Shown here: positions 1 through 8,443 of the stretch, one piece after another
How positions within the stretch are numbered: the first letter of the stretch is position 1
Layout: every line of letters starts with the position of its first letter
Source: Bin5 sp963662575
GTDB lineage: Bacteria > Chloroflexota > Anaerolineae > Caldilineales > Caldilineaceae
Length of the DNA stretch: 64,000 bases
Direction: 5' to 3'
NCBI GenBank assembly: GCA_963662575.1
Contig: OY759723.1
Span: forward strand, 5,456,001-5,520,000
The notes under the pieces: generated by a model
Told to the model about the DNA's origin: nothing
The model's database searches: none
What the model saw: only the letters and a program-made list of their open reading frames with translations
Translations under genes and position numbers: made by a program

Positions 1-127
1 TGAAGACCTTGGCCGCCTCCAGCATCGCCTCCAGCACTTCCGGCGGCATCAGCGAGCCGCCGAGCCGGGTGAGGGTAGCGTTGGCGTTTATAACAGGGGT
101 GATGTCGAGTTCAGAGTAGGAGGTCAT
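1..127 (-). CDS. SelA-like PLP-dependent enzyme, N-terminus only
   Basis: Only the first 42 codons are inside the window; the gene runs off the left edge on the minus strand. The start is an ATG at 125-127, and the peptide has the N-terminal signature TPVINANATLTRLGGSLMPP, followed by VLEAM. This resembles the short SelA/aminotransferase V-fold family (PLP enzymes often annotated as SelA-like or D-glucosaminate-6-phosphate ammonia-lyase). True selenocysteine synthase carries about 80 extra N-terminal residues before this point, so I do not call it selA. It is the last visible gene of a minus-strand run after a thioredoxin-like gene and a sugar importer. Substrate unknown. Confidence 0.6.
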   Translation of the reverse strand, partial: MTSYSELDITPVINANATLTRLGGSLMPPEVLEAMLEAAKVF

Positions 128-172
128 GGCGTACCACCTGTTCGTATGTGAAGAGAGGTTTGAAGTGGGGTC

Positions 173-212
173 GCGCGCGGCGCGCATCTTTTTGGGAGCG
201 CGCGCCACGCGC
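173..212. repeat. GC-only 13-bp inverted repeat
   Basis: Arms 173-185 (GCGCGCGGCGCGC) and 200-212 (GCGCGCCACGCGC) pair over 13 bp with one G-T pair and a 14-nt loop. It lies between the thioredoxin-like gene and the SelA-like gene. No T-run follows on either strand, so it is not a classical terminator; it could be an mRNA processing or stability hairpin. A similar GCGCGC hairpin lies at 37336-37360. Confidence 0.6.
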
Positions 213-255
213 TGGAAGATTCTCGCGCCCCTTTCGAACAGGAGCGTGTGCTTTT

Positions 256-852
256 CTAGGCCGGCTGCGGCAAGACAAGATCGCAGGCGTCGGCGGGCAT
301 CCAGTGGGCATCCTCGCCGGCCCACTTGACGTTGCAGCCGATCGGGTTGGTCAGGGTGGCGCTGACAGGCTGGCCGGAGGTGTGCTCTTCCAGGGCCTGG
401 TCGAGATCGAAGACGGTGGCCTGGGTGGCGTCGCGCGGACTGTCGACGCCGCGGCCGGTGTAGACCAGTTCACGGTCCTTGTTGAACACGTAGAAATGGG
501 GTGTGCGCAGGGCGCCGTAGGCCTTGGCCACTTCCTGGGTTTCGTCGCGCAGGTAGACCCAGGGGAATTTGTGCTCGGCCATGCGTTCGACCATGTTGCG
601 GAAGTCGTCTTCGGCGTTGACGTGCACGCTGTTTGAGTTGATGCCGACGAACTTCACGCCCTTCGAGGCATACTTGTCGGCGGAGGCGCGGGTAGCCTCG
701 TCGGAGCCGATGACGTAGGGGCAGTGGTTGCAGGTAAAGAAGACGACGAGTGTCTCGGCGTCATCAAAGCAACCGAGCGTGTAGATCTCGCCGTCTGTGG
801 CGATGAGCTTGAAGTCAAGCGCGCTATCGCCTATTTCGAGAGTGAAAGCCAT
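256..852 (-). CDS. Thioredoxin/AhpC-TSA family protein
   Basis: A 198-residue cytosolic thioredoxin-fold protein of the AhpC/TSA-redoxin type with no signal peptide. The redox motif is CNHC at residues 41-44 within TCNHCPYV; a downstream segment AYGALRTPHFYVFNK contains the cis-proline expected near the active site. Family members act as thiol peroxidases or disulfide reductases; the exact partner cannot be told. The start is an ATG preceded by an excellent ribosome site (AGGAGG, 6 nt upstream). It follows the solute-binding protein gene by about 80 bp on the same strand and is probably co-transcribed, although a functional link to sugar import is not obvious. Confidence 0.85.
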   Translation of the reverse strand: MAFTLEIGDSALDFKLIATDGEIYTLGCFDDAETLVVFFTCNHCPYVIGSDEATRASADKYASKGVKFVGINSNSVHVNAEDDFRNMVERMAEHKFPWVYLRDETQEVAKAYGALRTPHFYVFNKDRELVYTGRGVDSPRDATQATVFDLDQALEEHTSGQPVSATLTNPIGCNVKWAGEDAHWMPADACDLVLPQPA

Positions 853-935
853 GATTTCCTCCTAAGGGGAAATAGAGCTGCCTGCGGATTCCTCCGTGTT
901 CAGGCGGTCGGATCCGCAGGCAGAATTCTTACCGA

Positions 936-2291
936 TCAGGCCGGTCGTGAATCGTCGAGGACGGCCTGGGTTTTGCGGTCGATTTCGGGAGCATGTTCGG
1001 CGAAGGTCACTTCGCCTTCCCAGATCAGGTTCAGTTCGGAGCGGAAGACATTGTTCGCCTCGGTGAAGCGCGTGTTCCAAGGCATCGGATACGGCTCGAC
1101 GCCGTCGGTGATCAGCTGGTCGGTGAAGCCGTACATGAAGTTGACTTCGTTGACCTGTGGATCGGTCCAGACGGACTTGCGGCCGTTCGTTTGGCGTTTG
1201 GATTCCAACACCTGGAAGACACCGGCGTCATAGGATGTATACGCTTTAACCAGCTCCCAAGCCTCGGCGATGTGGGCAGAGTTGGAGTTGATCATCCAGT
1301 GGTTGCCGGAGAAGCAGGTGCCCTGGCGCCCTTCCGACCCGACGGGCAAAGGCACGGAACCGACTTCGAAGCGGTCGCCGACGCGCGCCTGGTTATTGGT
1401 GAGAATACCAACGGTGCTGGCGTGCGTCGCTTCCAAACCAGCAACGAAGAGGTTGGGCTCGACACCTTCACGATCGGCATCGCGAGAGGCGACTTTATCG
1501 TCCAGGAGGCTCCCATACCAGTCTGCGATTTCGGCATGGAGCTCGTTATTGTAGGTCATCGTGCGGCCCTCTGCATCCATAATCCAGGAGTCATTGGAAT
1601 CGGGGGCGCCGAAAGAGCGGGAGACGTTGCTGTAATAGTGCATGGCGATCATGCTGTCAAAGCCGATGCCAAAGACGCCGGCGTCGGGGTCGGCAGCGGC
1701 GCGTGCCAGCTCCGTCCAATCGCTTATGGTCCAACCTAACTGCGGCTCAGGCAATCCCTTTTCTTCCAACATCGTTTTGTTGTAATTCACAGCGATGTTG
1801 CCACCGGGGTGAACGACATCGGGCAGGCTGAAGTTTTTGCCTTCCCACTGGTTGCCCTCGAGAACGCTGGGGTAGAAGTCGTCAAAGTCGTCGGGGGGAG
1901 CCGTGTCCAGCAGGTCGTCGATTTCGAGATAAATCCCCTTGAGGAAATTGATGAAGATCCAGCGGTGATGGCCGTAAACAAGGTCCTGCAGCGTGCCCGA
2001 AATATAGCCCGTTTGGGTCTTTGTTTCGATTTCGCCGTAGATGGTGTCTTCGACTTCGACCTGGACACCTGTCTCGTCCATGAAGCGGGTGGCAAACTCG
2101 CGCGGCATCAGGGCCCCGTTTCCAGCGGGCGCTTGCACGCGCAGCATAGCGACTTCCGCGGCCGGCATTTCTTCGCCGGAATCGGAGGCGGCGGGGGCCG
2201 CGGGCGCTGCACAAGCAGCCAGGGCAGCGCCGGCGCCTGTCATAGCCATACCTTTGAGGAACGCGCGCCGTGTGAAATTCTGATTCGTCAT
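936..2291 (-). CDS. Extracellular solute-binding lipoprotein, sugar ABC importer
   Basis: A 451-residue family 1 solute-binding protein that captures a carbohydrate outside the membrane for the two permeases encoded upstream. The N-terminus has a twin-arginine motif (FTRRAFLKG, residues 6-14), a short hydrophobic stretch and a lipobox ending in Cys27 (LAAC), so Tat export and lipid anchoring are predicted. An Ala/Pro linker follows. The ATG is preceded by AGGAGAAAGG. The order permease-permease-binding protein on the minus strand is a standard CUT1 operon; no ATPase (MsmX/UgpC type) is present, so a shared ATPase encoded elsewhere is expected. Substrate not deducible. Confidence 0.9.
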   Translation of the reverse strand: MTNQNFTRRAFLKGMAMTGAGAALAACAAPAAPAASDSGEEMPAAEVAMLRVQAPAGNGALMPREFATRFMDETGVQVEVEDTIYGEIETKTQTGYISGTLQDLVYGHHRWIFINFLKGIYLEIDDLLDTAPPDDFDDFYPSVLEGNQWEGKNFSLPDVVHPGGNIAVNYNKTMLEEKGLPEPQLGWTISDWTELARAAADPDAGVFGIGFDSMIAMHYYSNVSRSFGAPDSNDSWIMDAEGRTMTYNNELHAEIADWYGSLLDDKVASRDADREGVEPNLFVAGLEATHASTVGILTNNQARVGDRFEVGSVPLPVGSEGRQGTCFSGNHWMINSNSAHIAEAWELVKAYTSYDAGVFQVLESKRQTNGRKSVWTDPQVNEVNFMYGFTDQLITDGVEPYPMPWNTRFTEANNVFRSELNLIWEGEVTFAEHAPEIDRKTQAVLDDSRPA

Positions 2292-2443
2292 TATACCTTT
2301 CTCCTGAACAGTGTTTGCGATGGCTTCGGCCCGGTGCCAATTCCATCATTGTTAGTCTCGTTATGTAGAGATCGTGTATGGCTCTAAGCCAAACGGGCTA
2401 GGGAATCGATTTCGATTGGCAACTCTCCTTTCAGAAAACTGGA

Positions 2444-3349
2444 TTATCCTTTAATGCCGGACATGACAATGCCCTGGACAAAAAAGCGCTGGCCGAAGAA
2501 AAACATCAGAATTATGGGGACCATCGACATGACACAGGCGGCCATCAGTAGATGTTGCATAGGCTCGCCTCCCACTTCGGGGACAGCGTTGAAGAACTGG
2601 AGCCCAACCGACACTGTGAACTTTTCCGGTGTGTTCAGGTAGATTAGCGGTCCCAGGAAGTCGCTCCAACTTGCGATGATCGTGATGATGGCAAGGGTTG
2701 CAAGAACGGGCTTGCACAGTGGCACCAGGATCGACCAGAAGATGCGGAAATAGCCGGCGCCGTCGATCAGAGCTGCCTCGTCCAGGTCTAGAGGCAGCGT
2801 CAGAAAAAACTGGCGCATCAGAAAGATGGCGAAAGCGCCGCCGCCGAACCAGTGGGGAACCCAAAGTGGAAGATGCGTGTTAACCCATCCCAATTTGTAG
2901 AAGAGAACAAACTGCGGGATTAGGGTCACCTGTGCGGGAAGCATCATCGTCGAGAGCGTAATCATAAAGAGTACGTCGCGTCCGCGGTATTCGAAGCGGG
3001 CGAATGAATATGCCACCAGCGAGGCGGTGATGAGGGATCCGAAAGTGGTGAGAATAAAGATCAGAACCGAGTTTGCAAACCAGCGGCCGACCGGATAGTC
3101 GATGTTCAGGACCGTCCAGTAGTTGGCCCACTGCGGCGAGGCGGGGATCATAATCGGCGGGAATGAGAACATTTCCGGAATCGTCTTGAGTGAACTCATT
3201 GCAGTCCAGAAGAGCGGATAGCCGAACAGGACGCACAGTGCGAAGATGATCAGGTAGGTCAGCGCGCGACCTAAAATCTGCGCTACCTGTCGCGGCGAAA
3301 CCGGAAGTTGCTTCGATAGAGAATCCTGAGACAAAGTTGTCTGCGCCAT
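2444..3349 (-). CDS. Carbohydrate ABC transporter permease, MalG type
   Basis: A 301-residue inner-membrane permease with six predicted hydrophobic segments. The cytoplasmic EAA loop, which docks the ATPase, reads EAALIDGAGYFRIFWSILVP, and the start TYLIIFALCVLFGYPLFW is typical of the MalG/UgpE family. The ATG has a GGAG site about 8 nt upstream. It begins 11 bp after the MalF-type gene stops, so the two are translationally close and form the channel as a heterodimer. A 150-bp gap separates it from the binding-protein gene. Confidence 0.92.
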   Translation of the reverse strand: MAQTTLSQDSLSKQLPVSPRQVAQILGRALTYLIIFALCVLFGYPLFWTAMSSLKTIPEMFSFPPIMIPASPQWANYWTVLNIDYPVGRWFANSVLIFILTTFGSLITASLVAYSFARFEYRGRDVLFMITLSTMMLPAQVTLIPQFVLFYKLGWVNTHLPLWVPHWFGGGAFAIFLMRQFFLTLPLDLDEAALIDGAGYFRIFWSILVPLCKPVLATLAIITIIASWSDFLGPLIYLNTPEKFTVSVGLQFFNAVPEVGGEPMQHLLMAACVMSMVPIILMFFFGQRFFVQGIVMSGIKG

Positions 3350-3360
3350 CCAAATATCTC

Positions 3361-4335
3361 CTACCCTCCCTCATAGTGGACCCAGCGCCGCGAATAGCGC
3401 ACCTGTACCCAGGTAAAAAAGAGCAGGACTGCGGCGAGAACCCAAGCCAAGGCACTGCCATAGCCGAGGCGGAAGTACTGGAATGCCTGAAAGTAGATGT
3501 GCAGTGCGAAGAACCAGGTTGCGTAGGAAGGCCCTCCCTGGGTAGCGACCCACGCGGTTGTGAAGACCTTTAGCGCTCCAATCACGGCCAGTACTACGTT
3601 GAAAAAGATCGTGGGCGTAAGCATCGGCAGAGTAACATGCCGGAATTTAGCTATCGGGCCCCCGCCGTCGATCGAGGCCGCGTCATACAACTCCTGCGGC
3701 ACACCCTGCAGTCCGGCCAGGAAGATCAACATCGTGTTGCCTCCCATCGCCGCCCAGACATTGATCATAGTGACCGAGGCTAGCGCGCTGTCGCGCGACG
3801 CCAGCCAACCCGGCGGATCGGAGATGCCGATTGCGCGCAGGAATTCGTTTACCGGCCCAACACGCGGGGCCAGCAGAAAGGTCCAAACAACAGCCAGTGC
3901 CACAGCAGGGATCAGATGGGGTACGAAGAAAAGTGTACGGAATAAGGTGGTGCCCATCAGCTTCTGGTTGAGCAGTACAGCTAATATCAGTGCCCCGCCA
4001 ACCGCAAACGGGATATACAAGCCGGCAAAGGAAAAGGTGCGCCCGAGCGAAGGCCAGAAGAGTTCGTCACCGCTGAAGGCTTTGATGTAGTTGCTCAAAC
4101 CGATGAAACGCGGGCTACCAATGACTGCGTATTCGGTGAAGCCGAAGTAGAAGGAGGCAAGGATCGGCCCGCCCCAAAAGACAATCAGACCCAAAATCCA
4201 AGGCGAGGCGTATATGTATCCCCATAATGCCCGCTTGGTTTGGAACTGTGTATGGGCGCCAACAAGCTTACTAAGCGTTGATCTCGTGTATGTAGTTGCT
4301 CCTGGCGCGGGTGTTTGTGTTTCGGCAACGGCCAC
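3361..4335 (-). CDS. Carbohydrate ABC transporter permease, MalF/UgpA type
   Basis: A 324-residue permease with six membrane segments and the EAA-type loop ELYDAASIDGGGPIAKFRHV. It is the first gene of the minus-strand importer operon. I place the start at the GTG at 4333-4335 because GGAGG lies 5 nt upstream; another in-frame GTG at 4339-4341 would overlap that ribosome site. A candidate promoter sits about 240 bp upstream (4573-4600). It pairs with the MalG-type permease immediately downstream. Confidence 0.9.
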   Translation of the reverse strand: MAVAETQTPAPGATTYTRSTLSKLVGAHTQFQTKRALWGYIYASPWILGLIVFWGGPILASFYFGFTEYAVIGSPRFIGLSNYIKAFSGDELFWPSLGRTFSFAGLYIPFAVGGALILAVLLNQKLMGTTLFRTLFFVPHLIPAVALAVVWTFLLAPRVGPVNEFLRAIGISDPPGWLASRDSALASVTMINVWAAMGGNTMLIFLAGLQGVPQELYDAASIDGGGPIAKFRHVTLPMLTPTIFFNVVLAVIGALKVFTTAWVATQGGPSYATWFFALHIYFQAFQYFRLGYGSALAWVLAAVLLFFTWVQVRYSRRWVHYEGG

Positions 4336-4510
4336 ATTCACCTCCGTTCTCTTCAGGCGCGTGCGTCTCTCTTTGGCTCAACTGTCTGGCACGGTCAGAG
4401 CCCAAGACGGTCTAGGGCGACCGCGAATATACTCTGGTCAGTTCGTATACAGAAAAGCCCACCGTGTCAAAGTAAGTGACAGGCTCTACATGTCGAAGAG
4501 TAAATTCAGG

Positions 4511-4539
4511 TTGCGGTTCTGGCATTCAAGGCAGATAAT
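4511..4539 (+). promoter_or_regulatory. Putative sigma70 promoter of the M81 gene
   Basis: TTGCGG at 4511-4516, a 17-bp spacer and GATAAT at 4534-4539, in a gene-free divergent interval. It predicts a leader of roughly 80 nt before the ATG at 4628. Consensus match only. Confidence 0.4.
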
Positions 4540-4572
4540 GACCGTCACTAAGGGGAGCCTTCAGTTGCCCTG

Positions 4573-4600
4573 ATTATACTGAATTGCTGCCACTTTGCAA
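4573..4600 (-). promoter_or_regulatory. Putative sigma70 promoter of the minus-strand importer
   Basis: On the minus strand TTGCAA (4595-4600) and TATAAT (4573-4578) are 16 bp apart. This faces the importer operon that starts at 4335 and overlaps the leader of the divergent M81 gene. Consensus match only. Confidence 0.35.
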
Positions 4601-4627
4601 ATTTTCACTGCAGAAAGGAATCCAGCC

Positions 4628-6088
4628 ATGCGCATCGGAATCGCTTCTCTGAGTCACGAGTCGAATACATTTGCGTCCTTCCCGACGACGTTGTCTGACT
4701 TTCGCTTCGTCCGTGGGCAGGAGCTTGTCGAACACTACCGATCGACTTTCCACGAGGTGGGCGGTTTCATTGCCGGCGCGGAAGAGTACGGTTACGAGAT
4801 GGTGCCGCTGATGGGGGCGGTTGCCACGCCGGCGGGGGCGGTGGAGGCGGATGCCTATGAGGCCCTTTTGGACGAGCTGCTGGGGTTGATCGACGGCGCG
4901 ATGCCGCTGGACGGGCTGTTGTTGGGTCTGCACGGGGCGTTTGTGGCGGAGGGATTTCCGCAGGGAGACGGCGAAACCACGCGGCGCGTTCGGGAGCTTG
5001 TCGGGCCCGACTTTCCATTGTTCGTGACGCACGACTACCACGGCAATGTGCCGCCGCAACTGGTGAAGGATGCCACGGCGCTGATCATCTATAAGACGTG
5101 CCCGCACATCGACCAGCGGGAGCGGGGGTTGCAGGCGGCGGAGCTGCTGACGCGTACGGTGCGCGGCGAGGCGCAACCGGTCTCGAGCATCGCCAAACCG
5201 GAGCTTGTTTATAACATTGCGTTTCACAACACGAACATGAGGCCGATGAAACCGGTCATGGACGCGGCGATCGAGCTGGAGCGGCAGCCGGGGATTCTGG
5301 CGACGAGTGTGGCGGCCGGTTACCAGTATGCGGATGTGCCGTGGATGGGGCCGTGTATCGTGGTGGTGGCCGATGGCGATGAGGAGCTGGCGGAGCGCGA
5401 GGCGCAGCGGCTGGCCGACCTGATGTGGTCGCTGCGGGACGAGCTGCTGCCGAAGGTTCCGGGGCCGGCCGAGGCGGTGCGAATGTCGATTGCGAGCGAA
5501 GAGAAACCGGTGTCGATGATGGAGATGGGCGATAACATCGGCGGCGGCAGCGCGGGGGATTCTACGTTCGTTCTGGAGGAGTTGCTGCGGCAAGGGGCGA
5601 GCGGCTGGGTAGTGGCGCTGTACGATCCGGAGGCAGTGGCGGCGTGCGCGGCGGCGGGCATCGGCGCGCAGTTGACCCTGTCAGTGGGAGGCAAGGTGGA
5701 CGACGAGCACGGGCCGACGCTGACGGTGAAGGGGACAGTGCGAACGCTCCATGACGGCAAGTTCATCGAGACGGAAAGGCGACACGGAGGCGGGCACGAT
5801 TGGGATCAAGGATTGACGGCGGTGATGGCAACGAGCGGGGGTATGCTGGTGCTGGACAGCCGACGTACGCCGCCGATGAGCTTCAATCAGCTGCAGTCGG
5901 TGGGGATCATACCGGAGCAGCACGAGATATTCGTGGCCAAGGGGTCGGTTGCGCCGCGGGCGGCGTATGAGCCGGTCTCGGCCCGCATTATAGAAGTCGA
6001 CTCGGGCGGGGCGACGTCGATCAGCCGCCCGCCGGAGGACTTTCGGCTGGCGCGGAAGGGGCTGTATGAGTGGACGCAAGGCGCGTAG
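4628..6088 (+). CDS. M81 family metallopeptidase (MlrC-like)
   Basis: A 486-residue protein of the MlrC/DUF1485 family, named after microcystinase C, which finishes breakdown of the linear cyanotoxin peptide; most homologues probably act on other small peptides or amides. Visible signatures are SHESNTF near residue 11, LHGAFVAEG, HDYHGN (residues ~138-143) and MEMGDNIGGGSAGDST in the C-terminal domain. The ATG at 4628 has AAAGGAA 8 nt upstream and starts MRIGIASLSHESNT, matching family starts; an earlier in-frame ATG at 4595 would add 11 unrelated residues. No signal peptide. Its 3' end overlaps the convergent desaturase gene by 68 bp. Neighbouring importer genes suggest a nutrient-scavenging role. 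Confidence 0.88.
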   Translation: MRIGIASLSHESNTFASFPTTLSDFRFVRGQELVEHYRSTFHEVGGFIAGAEEYGYEMVPLMGAVATPAGAVEADAYEALLDELLGLIDGAMPLDGLLLGLHGAFVAEGFPQGDGETTRRVRELVGPDFPLFVTHDYHGNVPPQLVKDATALIIYKTCPHIDQRERGLQAAELLTRTVRGEAQPVSSIAKPELVYNIAFHNTNMRPMKPVMDAAIELERQPGILATSVAAGYQYADVPWMGPCIVVVADGDEELAEREAQRLADLMWSLRDELLPKVPGPAEAVRMSIASEEKPVSMMEMGDNIGGGSAGDSTFVLEELLRQGASGWVVALYDPEAVAACAAAGIGAQLTLSVGGKVDDEHGPTLTVKGTVRTLHDGKFIETERRHGGGHDWDQGLTAVMATSGGMLVLDSRRTPPMSFNQLQSVGIIPEQHEIFVAKGSVAPRAAYEPVSARIIEVDSGGATSISRPPEDFRLARKGLYEWTQGA

Positions 6089-7583
6089 ATGCTGAAGGCG
6101 CGCGTGCTCTGACGGGATCGCCGATGAGACTGTCGACGATCTTTGCCGAGGAGATGACTCCAGGGACCCCGGCGCCGGGGTGCGTGCCGGCGCCGACGAA
6201 GTAGAGATTGTCGACGTCTTCGGATTGGTTGTGTGGACGGAACCAGGCGCTCTGGGTGAGGGTCGGCTGGATGGAGAAGGCGGAGCCGAGATAGCTGTTG
6301 AGGGTACCGGCAAAGTGACGCGGGTCGATGCGGTGTTCGGCCACGATGTTGGCTTGCAAGTCGGGCAAGTAATTTTGTTCGAGGTATTGCATAATTGCAT
6401 CGCGATAGGGTCCGGCCTGCGTTTCCCAGTCGATGTCGGCGCCCAGATGGGGCACGGGGGAGAGGACGTAGAAGGCTTCCCCGCCGGCAGGAGCTAGTGA
6501 TGGGTCGGTCAGGGTCGGCATGTGCAGGTAGAGCGAGAAGTCCTGGGGCAGGTGCTCGTTGCGGAAGATGTCACGCAGAAGCCCAGTGTAGTCCTGGTGC
6601 ATCATGATGTTGTGGTGGGCGAGGCCGACATCGCGGTACTGACGTTTGGTGCCGAAGTAGATGACGAAAAGAGACATCGAGTAGTTCTTGCTCTTGATGC
6701 GCCGGTCACTGTTGCGGGGCCGCTGCTGCGCTGGGATCAGGTTGAGATAGGTCCAGGCGGCGTCGGCGTTGGAGACGACGGCGTCCGCCTTCCGGATCGA
6801 GCCGTCTTTGAGACGGACCCCCTGGGCGCGGCGTTGCTCGATAAGGATGCGGTCCACCTCGGCATTGAGGTGGATTTTTGCGCCCAGCTCTTGCAGGAGG
6901 CGTTCGAAGGAGGCGATGATGGCCCCGGTCCCGCCCATGGCGTAGTGGATGCCCCATTCCCGCTCCAGGTAGTGAATCAGGACGTAGAGGCTGGCGGCGC
7001 TGAGGGGGTTGCCGCCGATGAGAAGGGGCTGGAACGAAAAGCAGCAGCGCAGGAAGTCATCCTGGAAGAACTTTGAGACGTAACTGTAGACACTGCGGTA
7101 GCTTTGCAGGCGGATCAGGTCGGGCACGACGCTGAGCATATCAGAGAGGTTGAGGAAGGGTTGGTCGATCAGCGCCATCCCTGTTTCGAAAATCTCTCTG
7201 GAACTGGCGACGAACCTGTTGTATCCCTCGACATCGGCGGAACTTCGCTGTGCTATCTGGAGGAGCATGGCATCGTGATCGCCGCTGACGTCGAAGGGCC
7301 GGTGTTTGTGGTCGAAGATGCGGTAGAAGGGGTTGCAGGGGACCAGCTGGAAGTAGTCCTGGCGGCGGCGCCCGGCTGCCTGCCAGATTTCGTCGAATAT
7401 CCAGGGGGCGGTTATGACGGTGGGGCCGCCGTCAAAGCGGTAGCCGTCGATGTCGTAGACGTAGGCGCGGCCGCCCAGTTTGTCGCGTTTTTCGAAGAGT
7501 TCGACCTGGTGGCCGCGGGCGGCGAGGCGTGCAGCGGCGCTCAGACCGCCAAACCCGGCGCCGATCACGATAATCTTTGACAC
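6021..7583 (-). CDS. Phytoene desaturase-like FAD oxidoreductase (CrtI family)
   Basis: A 520-residue flavin oxidoreductase. The N-terminal dinucleotide fold is IVIGAGFGGLSAAARLAARG (residues 5-24), then the GGRAYVYDIDGYRFDGGPTV region typical of CrtI/CrtN desaturases, and a C-terminal FAD-contact segment FVGAGTHPGAGVPGVISSAK. CrtI enzymes introduce double bonds into phytoene or related C30/C40 chains at the membrane. The start is GTG with GGAGG 7 nt upstream. The last ~25 residues are Ser/Ala/Pro-rich and are encoded over the antisense of the M81 gene's 3' end, so they may be recent read-through. No phytoene synthase or other crt gene is nearby, so the exact substrate is open. Confidence 0.85.
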   Translation of the reverse strand: MSKIIVIGAGFGGLSAAARLAARGHQVELFEKRDKLGGRAYVYDIDGYRFDGGPTVITAPWIFDEIWQAAGRRRQDYFQLVPCNPFYRIFDHKHRPFDVSGDHDAMLLQIAQRSSADVEGYNRFVASSREIFETGMALIDQPFLNLSDMLSVVPDLIRLQSYRSVYSYVSKFFQDDFLRCCFSFQPLLIGGNPLSAASLYVLIHYLEREWGIHYAMGGTGAIIASFERLLQELGAKIHLNAEVDRILIEQRRAQGVRLKDGSIRKADAVVSNADAAWTYLNLIPAQQRPRNSDRRIKSKNYSMSLFVIYFGTKRQYRDVGLAHHNIMMHQDYTGLLRDIFRNEHLPQDFSLYLHMPTLTDPSLAPAGGEAFYVLSPVPHLGADIDWETQAGPYRDAIMQYLEQNYLPDLQANIVAEHRIDPRHFAGTLNSYLGSAFSIQPTLTQSAWFRPHNQSEDVDNLYFVGAGTHPGAGVPGVISSAKIVDSLIGDPVRARAPSASTRLASTHTAPSAPAESPPAGG

Positions 7584-7719
7584 AGATATCCTCCATTGGA
7601 TGCCGCCAGAGCTGTCGTAGCGCCGACTGTGGTAGCTGTCAGAGACTCAACAGAAATTATGACACAGTTCCAGCTAGAACTACGAACCCGGTTTTGGTTC
7701 GAAAAAAGTTTATGAAATA

Positions 7720-7755
7720 TGTACAAAATCTGTACTATTGTTTCTTTCTTGTACA
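7720..7755. promoter_or_regulatory. Three TGTAC-core sites upstream of the crtI-like gene
   Basis: TGTACA at 7720-7725, TGTACT at 7731-7736 and TGTACA at 7750-7755 cluster within 36 bp of AT-rich DNA, 137-172 bp upstream of the desaturase start. Repeated palindromic cores are typical of an operator, but the cognate regulator is unknown. Confidence 0.3.
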
Positions 7756-7899
7756 TTATGAACTACTTAGCCATATCTCTTGTGGTATGTCAAGGAGGCT
7801 CTTGGGGTCGTTGATGTTCTTCAGGATTGTTGCAAGCAAATTTGGGATGTGGTCTATCCACGGAGGGATGCGAAGAACGGCAACGGCAGCTTCTTTTTG

Positions 7900-7980
7900 T
7901 CCACGGAGGACACGGAGGGCAGCGGAGAACTGCAACCGCAACGCCTTTTCCCGTGGAGGACACGGAGAACTGCAACTGCA
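7900..7980. repeat. Degenerate CACGGAGGACACGGAG tandem repeat
   Basis: Two related units, each containing GGAGGACACGGAG and AGAACTGCAAC, separated by about 50 bp. The core resembles the CACGAAGGGCCACGAAGAACAC units at 17193-17280 and 55552-55647, so these look like members of one intergenic repeat family. Confidence 0.55.
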
Positions 7981-8392
7981 GAGGTTAGTGGTCAGTGAAT
8001 CACCAGCGGTCAGTGGATAGTGGAAAGTAGAAGGCGGTTAGTAAGAAGAGTGGGGGAGACGGTTGGAGTCGCGAGATTGGGTATTTCTGGGATTGCGCGA
8101 ATTGGTTCCGGCTGCTTAGATACGATTCTTGAATTTGCTTGGACAGATGCAAGGGGGATCGCTGATGCAGACAGGTTGTGCACGCGGAACGGGGTCCAGA
8201 TTTGGCTGATCCTGGTTCTTGTCATATACTTTTCCTTTGTGTGGGTGGCCCGCTGATGGCTTTGCTGCCCTAGCTTTACGGGTAGCATTGTGTTGAGAAA
8301 TGCCAGCCCATATTCGTCCGCATTGCGGCGCCAGGTGTGCTCCATTCACGGGACGTGTTCAGGAGTTTGGCCGCAAGCCGCTATCCGAAGTG

Positions 8393-8420
8393 CCGGAGAT
8401 ACCGAGTAGATGGTCTCCGG
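8393..8420 (+). promoter_or_regulatory. Leader hairpin before rplU
   Basis: CCGGAGA (8393-8399) pairs with TCTCCGG (8414-8420) across a 14-nt loop, 10 bases before the rplU ribosome site. Ribosomal protein operons with L21 often carry autoregulatory leaders; this is only a candidate from its position. Confidence 0.3.
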
Positions 8421-8443
8421 ACGCGGTTAAAGGAGAGAGGAAG

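Larger units (their letters stand above)
7584..8392. other. Long gene-poor interval
   Basis: No convincing coding region. It contains an AT-rich stretch (7690-7770) that probably holds the crtI-like promoter, a degenerate tandem repeat (7900-7980), and low-complexity GGTCAGTGGATAGTGG-type sequence near 7985-8040 resembling text at 55802-55830. Confidence 0.5.

Noticed and set aside
1..127. Calling the left-edge gene selA because a selenoprotein is present
   Set aside because: The start lies directly at the VIN motif, without the N-terminal domain of real selenocysteine synthases; only a SelA-like label is supported.
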